Source of the DNA: Liopterus haemorrhoidalis
Lineage: Eukaryota; Arthropoda; Insecta; Coleoptera; Dytiscidae
Length of the DNA stretch: 64,000 nucleotides
Assembly (NCBI GenBank): GCA_963971575.1
Contig: OZ020624.1
Coordinates: 3,911,001-3,975,000, forward strand
Direction of reading: 5' to 3'
The position numbers and the translations under genes are program-made. Within the stretch, counting starts at the first letter, position 1. Every line of letters begins with the position of its first letter. Positions 55,960 to 64,000 of the stretch are shown piece by piece. The notes under the pieces are model-generated. The model was not told where the DNA came from. It did not search any database and saw nothing but the letters and a program-made list of their open reading frames with translations.

Positions 55960-56495
55960 TGTTACGTTTCGGCATAAAATTTTTCATCATGTATGCGTGT
56001 AAGAGTAAAAATTCAACATTCTATGTTGTGTGATTATAAAAATTGATCTTCCCACAAGAGTTGCTCAAGTATAACTAGTAACAAAGTCTTTTCTTTTGTG
56101 ACAATTGTACATATCATGAAGTAGTAGAGGCCGTACGGTAGGTAGCAACACCGTTGAGAGTGCTTCAGTGAATGGCCGTCAGAGGGACTCGAACACTCGC
56201 GCAACTGTTTGTTGCTGAAACAATAGAAAACCAGAAACAATACTGCGTCTTGTAGAATGTCTTTAGTTCCACTAAAGTTCCGTTTACACTGGGGATGATA
56301 CGCGGTTACTCGGTTACAATGGTATTAAAGTTAGGGAAGGACAATTCACAAAACTTTAATTTCTGTGGCTACAAATCGGGCCTTTATTAAATAGAAAGAA
56401 TAATGCCAATGCTAAAGCTACGCTTATGTAAGTAGTGCTGACATTATTTTAAAACCAACTATATTAAGCAAGTACAGATTAAACTTCTAACTTAC
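55960..56495. other. No gene seen
   Basis: A B-box-like GTGTTCGAGTCCC lies on the minus strand near 56172-56184, but no box A or tRNA fold accompanies it. Confidence 0.4.
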
Positions 56496-56499
56496 AATA

Positions 56500-59228
56500 G
56501 GGTCATTCCATCTCAAATCACCAAAAAGACACCTATGGCTCCCACTCGACCCTCTCCAAATGCCATGAAATTTTGTAGTAAGATAGCACTAGACCCCAAA
56601 TGAAATTGTGCAAAATATTAGAGCTCAATCTGCTTTGGTTCTTAAATAACAGGTCCATATTCAATGGGCTCTCGTCCCGTTCATGCGTAAATACCGCAAA
56701 ACATACCAACTTTGATCCTTTGTTAAATTACTTCTATTGCCTGTAGGAGTGTGAAATTTGACATACCAGGACAACTTTTGGTGTAGAATAACGTAGTGTA
56801 ATCAAAAAAGTAGTTTGGGTAGCCATTCAGCTACCAATCCATGCTAAAATCACTGCCAAATTGTGTCGCGAGAAATTTGGACCCCAATTTGGAGACCAGT
56901 TACTCGTCAGCAAAAGGTCTAAACGCCATGATCTTTTGCAACGATGTATAACAAGCACAATATTATGCAGTGATGCAATAGCAACTCTGTTGTATCCATA
57001 TGTCCAGAGGTGGACTACTAGAAAGTTGTCCGAAAAAATTTTTTGTGCAAAACTAGCCAACTTTCAAGGCAAAATATCTCAATATGCGTCATTCTCAATT
57101 TGGTTTTGAATGACACCATTGGATAGAGCAGATTTTTCTGTACAAGAGTAAGTTTTATTTAGGTTGGGATCTGAATCCCTAGTTCAGCCAGAGTACTCTG
57201 AAAATGACATACCTTGGTGCGATATGGAAACAATCAAATTATGATTCTCCATATCTTCTTTGTGCACTGATCATGATTGCCAGCAAATTGATATCCAAAC
57301 TGATTGGAAAAATTTTAAGCTTCATTGGGTAGAACATTTTTGGATGGGATTCAGAATTATTATTTAAAAATCAGTGCTATTTTAGGTTCCTGTTCTATAT
57401 TTATCTTTACATCTTTGTAGTATCGTGTCAGCAGGTCAAACGTTGCTGTTTACTTATTTGTGTATTTACTTGCAATAAATACACAAATAAATAAAAAGCA
57501 ATATTAATATTAATGTATTACAGGTCTCACTTGAAATTACTGTATTCAGTTAGTTAAATAATTTGATTTGAATTCGATTACGGATACGTCATGGATCCAG
57601 GATTCCATTAATTTATTGTAGTGCTGGGAACCGAAATCGGTTTTTCGGGTACCCGGTTCCGGTTTTCGGGTAAAACCGGGTTCGTAATTTTCGCGTTACC
57701 CGGATAACCGATTCCGATTACCCGGTGCCGATTACCTGGTTCGAAATACTCTGTTCCGGATACCTGGTTCCGGATACCCGGTTCCGATTACCGGGTTCCG
57801 ATTACCCGGTTCCAAATACCTGGTTCCAAATTCCCGGTTCCGGATACCCGGCATCAAATACCCGGTTTCGAATACCCGGTTCCCGATACGCGATTCCGAG
57901 TTCCTAGATTGGATACTCGGTTCTGGGTTCGGGAAAATACCCCAGGAATTCGAATGAATACAAATTCCCGATGTTGATTTAAGTAAAATGTAAACATAAA
58001 TATATTAAAATTAATGCTGGGAATCGAAACCATAAAATAAAGTCAGACAGAAAATAGTGCGAACTTCCTAAATTCTTAGCCATAGTCATAGGCGAGATAA
58101 TTTTAGTGCTGGGAAACGAAACTGGTTTATCGGGTACCCGGTTTCGGTTTTCGGGTAAAACCGGGTTTGTAATTGTCGCGTTACCCGGATACCCAGTTCC
58201 GATTACCCGGTTCCGATTACCCGGTTCCGATTACCCGGTGCCGAAACCGGGTAAACCCGAAACCGTTTTTTTTTAACCGGTTCCGGTTCCGTCAAGATCG
58301 ATTTCTGACAGCACTAGTTTATTGCCATGTGCTATTGCTAGCCATGGCGTGGTTCTTTTGAATGTCACTTGACAACCTATACTCACTCCCATTGGTAGTG
58401 GCTCAGCCACCATGGACCAAAGCAAGGATTACACTAATAATGGATAAATTTGCCTTCTGCAAATTGCCATGCTCTGAATTAGACAGCCTGCAATAGCCTA
58501 CAATATAAGTACACCTCGCATATAAAAGTGTCATTTTCAGAGTCCTGTGGCTGAACTAGGAATTCAGATCCCAATCTAAATAAAAGTTACTATTGTACAG
58601 AAAAATCTGCTCTATCCAATGGTGTCATTCAAAACCAAATTGGGAATGACGCATATTGCGATATTTTGCCTTGAAAGTTCGCTAGTTTTGCAAAAAAACT
58701 GTTTTTGGCCAACTTTCAAGTGGACCATCTCTGGACATATAAATACAACAGAGTTGCTATTGCAGCACTGCATAGTATTGTGCTTGTTATACACCGTTGC
58801 AAAAAATCATGGCGTTTAGACCTTTTGGTAATGAGTAACTGGTCTCCAAATTGGGGTCCAAATTTCTCGCGACACAATTTGGCAGTGATTTTAGCATGGA
58901 TTTGTAGCTGAATGGCTACCCAAACTACTTTTTTGATTACACTACTGTATTCCGCACCAAAAGTTGTCCAGGTATGCCAAATTTCACACCTCTCTGGGTA
59001 CTAGACGTGATTTTATAAAGGGTCAAAGTTGGCTCTTTTTACGATATGTACGCATTAACGAGATGAGAGCCCATTGAACATGGACCTATTATTTAAGAAC
59101 CAAAGCAGATTGAGCTCTAATATTTTGCACAAATTCATTTGTGGTCTAGGGCTACTTTATTACAAAATTTCATTAGATTTAGAAAGGGTCGAGTGGGAGA
59201 CCTTTGGTGAATTCACATGGAATGACCC
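56500..59228. mobile_element. Foldback element, 2,729 bp, arms of ~700 bp, 4 bp target duplication
   Basis: Left arm 56500-57210 and right arm 58530-59228 are reverse complements with scattered differences; both ends read GGGTCATTCCAT. AATA is duplicated outside (56496-56499, 59229-59232). A 4 bp duplication suits Sola-type elements, but no transposase supports an assignment. The centre contains a 15 bp perfect hairpin (TTATTTGTGTATTTA, near 57454) and a nested hAT-like insert. Each arm has an open frame (minus 57060-56827; plus 58705-58911) with related sequence, including VLVIHRCK and NWSPNWGPNFSRHNLAVIL. Confidence 0.85.
57619..58316. mobile_element. hAT-like non-autonomous element with ACCCGGTTCCGAT minisatellite
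   Basis: Ends TAGTGCTG both ways; the outside 8-mers ATTTATTG (57611-57618) and GTTTATTG (58317-58324) differ at one base. The interior is mostly short CGGTTCCGATTACC-type units at 57640-57900 and 58130-58280. The head sequence is repeated at 58104, so an internal duplication has occurred. Confidence 0.75.
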
Positions 59229-59244
59229 AATAATGAATTATATC

Positions 59245-60343
59245 TAGAGCCCTGCAAATCCGCGGGTATCCGCAACTTTTCTGCGGATGCGGATAAATTA
59301 TCATTTAAACCATGCGGATGCGGTTCGGATGCGGATTAAATGCCATATCCGCAATATCCGCGTGAACATTAAATCTTCGGTTACTTTCGGAGAAACAAGC
59401 AATTATGTTCTGACTAGGCAGTCCTCGGTTATTTTCGGTTGTCTGTATATACATGATATTTTGTAGCATTCAATCTCACTTTATGTTATTTTTATTAAGA
59501 CAATTGTCCATGATCAAGACTGAGTTGAGATAATCAACTTAACTTTCTTTTTATTATTGAATATACTATAGAAAATAATATTTTGGACAAAAGTTTCCTG
59601 GTACACTTTCGACGTAATTCTTCCTACCACTGCTCTAATTCTGGCTTTTAAATCTGATAAAGGTTTTTTTTTTACATAAAACTGATTAGTAAGTTTTATT
59701 TAAATACCAAAATTTACCTACATAATTTTTTCTCGAAAATTTTATTATGTAACCTGCCAATTTTTTTATACTACCCGAAGTAAAAAGTCTTGCAGATCCC
59801 AAAAATTTGAAAAATGACACATGTTGCTATTTGAAAAAGTTGCAACGCCTAACTCATGCGCGAAATGGCGTAAGAGAATTACTTGATCCTAAAAATATGA
59901 ACGACCTTCTATCAAGTAACTTTTCTGATTTTTTTTAAAAATTCAATATTAAAAAAAGCAGCACGCCACTTACTCCCTACGAAAAAGAACGCTTAGGCCC
60001 CCCAAAATTGTTATCTCTCTCTAGATTTAAATAAGTTATAAGTGCATCTAGGCCTTAAAACTTTTGGGGTCCCTTAGGTTAGGTTAGTAATAAATAAGCT
60101 GGTAAATCCAAAAATTTTCAGTAGCGTTTTAGAGCAGAGATTACCTAAACAGGCGAAATATGTTAGTTCTTTCCAAACTGACAGCAAAACCTGTAGTGCG
60201 GATAGTGCGGATATTTTTGCGGATGCGGATCGGATGCGGATTTGTTATTTACAAAAGCTGCGGATGCGGATCGGATGCGGATCATGGATGTGCGGATGCG
60301 GATCGGATGCGGATACAGAAAAGCTTATCCGCGCAGGGCTCTA
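59245..60343. mobile_element. hAT non-autonomous element, 1,099 bp
   Basis: TIR TAGAGCCCTGC at both ends with ATTATATC duplicated outside (59237-59244, 60344-60351). GCGGATGCGGATCGGATGC repeats are dense near both ends (59250-59360 and 60195-60325). The middle (59400-60150) is AT-rich and shows no transposase. Confidence 0.92.
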
Positions 60344-60369
60344 ATTATATCCGAACGTTTTTCATTTTT

Positions 60370-60889
60370 AGGGTTTTGTAGGTATGACCAAAAAACCCTC
60401 ATACCGTCATTTTGTCGTCTGTCTCTCTGTCTGTCTGTCTGTCTGTCTGTTCGGTAAAAATTGTAGCCAAACGGCTTAAGCTAGAGAGTTGAAATTTGGC
60501 ATGCTTATACAACTCTTTGACCCGCACATAGAAAAAATACTAAAACATCTAAAAAACATATCCCCCTAAAAATATAAACAAATATGTGCTCATCGAAAAA
60601 AGAAATATATTTTTAAATTCTGGAGTAGGGTATCAAATGAAAGCCTTGGTACGTGGATTAACGATACAATTTTTATTTTTGCGAAATAAATTATTTTGAA
60701 GCGATTTTTGCCAAAATTGTGCAAAAAAAAATTTGTCTCACACCCTGTAGCCCAGATGGATTAAACTAAAAATCTGAAAAAATTCTAAGTAACGTACATT
60801 GGTGTGAACCGGAATAGTACAACAGGAATTTTTGATCAGATTATGTTTTTGGAAAAAAAAGCATTTTTTGGTCATACCTACAAAACCCT
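60370..60889. mobile_element. R1-family element d, short form, 520 bp
   Basis: Perfect 26 bp TIRs starting AGGGTTTTGTAGGTATGACC at 60370 and in complement at 60889. It keeps the (CTGT)n tract and the ATCAAATGAAAGCC phrase but jumps from GCATTTTTT straight to the end, losing the tRNA-like half present in R1-a and R1-c. Confidence 0.8.
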
Positions 60890-60894
60890 AAAAA

Positions 60895-61460
60895 AGCAAG
60901 TTACAGCAATTAAAGTGTGGATAAATTTTTTTGCGAGATAACCCTGAGTGTGACAATTTCAAATTCACATAAATTTTTAAAGTATAAATTTGATGAGAGA
61001 CATAAAATTTGTCATTTTATTTGTACGATTTTGGTGAAACAACTATAACATTAACATCTAAAAGACTCTACAAATCAAAAGTTTGCCACATGACAAAACG
61101 AACAAATTCAAATACACTCGCTAACACGGTATTATACGTAGAGAAACATAACAAGCGAGCATATTCGAAACAACGACTATATTTACATACAAATCATGTC
61201 AAAAACACAAGCTTTCCAACATCACACACGTTGACATTTTGAAAAGCACCACATCAACGCTAAGGTCCTATTACTCAAGTCAAGGTATTGTCTGCTTACT
61301 AGATTATAATTTGTGATTTAAACAATACGACAAAATGTATTCAGAAACCGTTGAATTAAGTTTTCACATGTTACGTGGGTACCCAAATTTAGAAATTTTA
61401 CCTACAATATGTTTTGAAAACAATGAAGTCCTGTTTAGTCGAGACAGGGTCGTCGTTAGA
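60895..61460. other. No gene seen
   Basis: AT-rich spacer; a 77-residue open frame at 61009 has no recognisable family features. Confidence 0.4.
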
Positions 61461-61699
61461 ATACGATCCCTGTCCACTTTCGCCCAGCTATGAATTTTTC
61501 AGTTTCTTTAGAAATATTTAATTTGTGATTATAAAAATAATATTCGTAAAACAAACGTATTTTTTCAGTTCATGTATTCTTGTACTGTATATAAAATAAC
61601 TGGGTTTTTGCGGTAGCTATGCGTAGTAGGCGTTGGAAAACAAAGTTTGTTTATTAACTGTGATGTATTAAAAGTGTTAAATCTAAATAATTTTAAAAC

Positions 61700-62787
61700 A
61701 TGGGCAGAGGCAAAGCTATTGATGAAAAAATTCGGTTAATCATTGAGAACTTAGCAAAAACAGAAAAAAACCAATTCCGAAATCGGAAAATTATTAGGTT
61801 TGTCAAGATACAATATCAGAAATATTGTTAAATTGTACAAAACAAGTAGTTTAGTTGCCCTAAAGCCCCAGTACGTGAAGAAAACTACACTGACGGACAA
61901 TGACAAACGTGCATTGAAAAGAATTATTAAAGATAACAGACGTGCTAACTACAGTCAGTTAGTGTACTGTGGAGCAATGTTGTTGGAAGACATGTTTCAA
62001 GGTCTACATGTCATAAGTAAGCTAAAAAGTTAGGATTTGGAAATTATAAGGTAATATTTTTTTAATCGGACTCTTAAATGTATATTTACAGAAATTTAGA
62101 AAACTTTCTTAGGCCAAGGAAAAACCATTGTTGACGTCTAAGCAAAAGAAAAACAGGTTGAAATGGGCCAGAGAACATAAAATATGGAATTGTGAAAAGT
62201 GGAACAGCGTGCAATGGAGCGATGAGTCTAGGTTTGAAGTCTGTGTAGGAGACAACCGGAGCAGAGTTGTTCGTCAGAAACATGAAGCATATCATCCCGA
62301 TTGCTGGAAAAGGAAGGTGAAATTTCCAGCATCTGTCATGGTGTGGGGTTCAATGTCTGCAAGAGGTGTAGGAAAACTTCACTTTATCGATGGTATTGTT
62401 AACACAGCCAAATATTTAAGTATTTTAGAGGAGTCTTTGTTGCCAACTATGGAACATGCATTATTCTCTGGGGAGGATTTTATTTTACAACAAGATGGAG
62501 CCGCTGGCCATACGTCAAAAAAATCTTTGAAATGGTTCCGTGATCATTCTATTCTACTTTTAGAGTGGGTTTCAAGTAGCCCAGACTTATCCCCCATCGA
62601 GACACTTTGGCACGAAATGAAAAAACGATTGCGTATAACACCAGCTAGAACATTTCCAGAAATAAGACTAAAGTTTCAAGAAATATGGGATAATTTTACT
62701 CCTCGACAATGCCAAGACCTTGTAGATACTATGCCTAGAAGAATTAATGCCGTTATACAAATGAAAGGTGACGTTACCCAGTGGTAA
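61700..62787 (+). pseudogene. Tc1-like transposase with intron, copy 2 (frameshifted exon 1)
   Basis: Exon 1 61700-62050, intron 62051-62112, exon 2 62113-62787. Exon 1 gains one base in an A-run near 61768 and loses one near 61958, so about 60 codons are out of frame although the total length equals copy 1. Exon 2 is undamaged: AKEKPLLTSKQKKNRLKW, WSDESRFEV (D), LQQDGAAGHTSKK (D), PDLSPIETLW (E, spacing 34). Here QDGAAGHT keeps the histidine that copy 1 has lost. Confidence 0.9.
62051..62112 (+). other. Predicted 62 bp intron, copy 2
   Basis: GTAATATTTTTTTAATCGG to TTTCTTAG; nearly identical to the intron of copy 1. The alternative acceptor TTTACAG at 62085-62091 would leave an in-frame TAG. 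Confidence 0.75.
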
Positions 62788-63049
62788 CTCCTGAATTAGG
62801 TTTCCAAGTTAATGGCTTTCCAATGGAAATATTATTTTTTTTCTTATTAATTTACTTTAATAGTTGTAAATATTAATCGTAAATCTTTAAAATGTTTAAT
62901 TGAAAATAAAATATTACCTAGATTTCATAAGCTATTCGCATTCTGTTAATTGAACACCAATAAGTAAAAATTTCGTAGCTGGGCCAACTGATAGTGGACA
63001 GGGCTCGTAGGCCATTTAAAATTTTTAGTCGTGATCACAAAATCACAGT

Positions 63050-63411
63050 TACAACAAAATATTATTGTGAACCCATTAATCAGTTGCTACTTTCTCACTT
63101 CTGTTCTAGTTATGGCTCATTTACACCGTCGATTATCACGAACCAGTTCATCCACGAGAGCCACCTGCAGACAATGGTAGGCCACTGCGTGCCTGATCAC
63201 GGACATCCGTTTCAACAGGACTTGCGTCTTTCACAGTCCTTACCCACCTCCTAACAGTACTTACATCAACACACGCCTCACGGTAGTCGGCACTTAACCT
63301 TCGATGGATATCAATGGGCGCTACACCCTCTGCAGTAAGAAATTCAATGACAGCTCGTTGTTTTAACCGCACATCCATGCCGACCGCCATGTTTAGAACT
63401 GTCATGCGCAA
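63050..63411 (-). pseudogene. mariner transposase, N-terminal half
   Basis: The minus-strand frame starting near 63390 reads MAVGMDVRLKQRAVIEFLTA, DIHRRLSADYREACVDVSTV, RRWVRTVKD and ARSGLPLSAG: the paired helix-turn-helix of mariner transposases with its GRP-like linker (GLP here). After a one-base shift VDEL-like sequence follows and stops near 63105. The catalytic half is absent. A TIR-like CGAGGGCATATTGAAAAC lies on the minus strand near 63553, upstream of the start. Confidence 0.75.
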
Positions 63412-63414
63412 ACG

Positions 63415-63820
63415 CGATGTTGCTGAGAATCTCCGCTAGGAGAACTTATGCACAGATAGTTAAATTAAATGGCAAACCGCTTTTGACACGGTCTGGCCCG
63501 TCATTATAAAAGTTTTGACCATGGAGGCATTAGTTTTCAATATGCCCTCGTACATTTTAGTTTTAGGGTGTCCTTCCGTAACTCCCCAAATATTCATCTA
63601 ATTGAAAAAATGCATTGAACAAAAAAGATTTATTTTATTATTATAAACAATTTTTGTGCCACATATTTTCCTGTTAAGTCATTAATAAGGGAGAAATTTT
63701 AAGCTTTTTAATAAATAATTTTAACCCCGAAAACCCCTAGAATAAAAATTTTGAAATTCCTTTCTTATTGTATCACTGTACCAAATTTCGTAAACATATG
63801 TAAAGCTGTTTTTGCGTGTA
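63415..63820. other. mariner 5' flank, then no further gene
   Basis: 63415-63555 is probably mariner 5' UTR up to its TIR. Beyond it nothing is recognised. Confidence 0.4.
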
Positions 63821-63827
63821 TCTTGGA

Positions 63828-63922
63828 CAGACAGACAAACAGACAGACAAACAGACAGATAAACTGACGGACAGACATACAGAAAGAAAGACAGAAAGAC
63901 AGACGGACAGACAGACAGACAA
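63828..63922. repeat. (GACA)n-type microsatellite
   Basis: GACAGACAGACAAACAGACA with AAAG and GGAC variants. It follows a CCAAATTTCGTAAACAT phrase, the same layout as the R1-type tracts at 9.8 and 60.4 kb. Confidence 0.85.
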
Positions 63923-64000
63923 AAATTGTATTTTTGCGGATATTGTCTTATAATCATCTGAAATGTGGAGAAACCAAATATGAGGTCGGAGAAATAAAAA

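Larger units (their letters stand above)
61464..63007 (+). mobile_element. Tc1-like transposon (DD34E), copy 2, 1,544 bp
   Basis: Same TIRs as the 19.6-kb element, TA-flanked (61462-61463, 63008-63009). The left TIR lacks the CAGTTGG portion. Confidence 0.9.

Noticed and set aside
56160..56190. tRNA gene on the minus strand
   Set aside because: Only a B-box-like GTTCGAGTCCC; no box A, acceptor stem or anticodon arm.
57725..57907. 60-codon frame with RFRLPGSDYPVP-type repeats
   Set aside because: Translation of the CCGGTTCCGATTA minisatellite.
61009..61242. 77-codon open frame
   Set aside because: No domain or signal; AT-rich flank of the Tc1 copy.

Overview
The window looks like transposon-packed intergenic DNA from an insect or other arthropod. 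It is AT-rich, and I recognise no host gene. Almost every coding fragment belongs to a transposable element: RLE-type (R2-like endonuclease) and APE-type non-LTR retrotransposons, Tc1/mariner elements (DD34D, DD34E and DD41D), hAT, PIF/Harbinger and Helitrons. The species cannot be fixed from the sequence; a large repeat-rich insect genome is an inference from this element mix, the (GACA)n-bearing repeats and the lack of host exons.

Layout. 0.8-3 kb: two 5'-truncated non-LTR remnants. 3-4.6 kb: a Helitron-like element with a ~120 bp tandem array, then a TA-flanked MITE. 5-7 kb: LTR-like promoter and terminator pieces. 7-10.2 kb: a Helitron interrupted by a TIR element that carries another repeat, called family R1 here. 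11-16 kb: an internally deleted mariner, an RLE fragment, an R1 copy and two APE-type retrotransposon C-termini. 16.8-19.1 kb: hAT remnants and a palindromic MITE. 19.6-21.3 kb: a Tc1-like transposon with a 62 bp intron. 22.5-24.1 kb: a possible Penelope-type hammerhead motif, a deleted DD41D element and a hAT MITE with clean target duplications. 25-29.1 kb: one retrotransposon split by an R1 copy and by a Harbinger element that itself holds a MITE inside a copy of the same MITE. 29-36 kb: more retrotransposon C-termini, a palindromic MITE and the second long RLE copy. 37.6-39.7 kb: a non-LTR RT split by a DD41D transposon. 40.8-43 kb: RT fragments. 43.6-44.5 kb: an LTR-like block with a GC-rich minisatellite. 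45-48 kb: an RLE fragment and a second copy of the 7-kb Helitron. 48.6-51.7 kb: an RNase H retrotransposon split by a Tc1-like element. 52.5-56 kb: a second copy of the 3-kb Helitron, a long inverted repeat and a near-intact DD41D element. 56.5-59.2 kb: a 2.7 kb foldback element with a nested hAT-like minisatellite. 59.2-63 kb: a hAT element, an R1 copy and a second intron-containing Tc1 copy. 63-64 kb: a mariner N-terminus and a (GACA)n tract.

How it fits together. Nothing here forms a host pathway. The value lies in insertion chronology: several elements have readable termini, target duplications and, for the Helitron pair, an empty site in the sister copy. The least damaged coding units are the two longer DD41D copies (one lesion each) and the second exon of the Tc1 copy at 62 kb. 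All coordinates and alignments were made by eye; percent identities were not computed.
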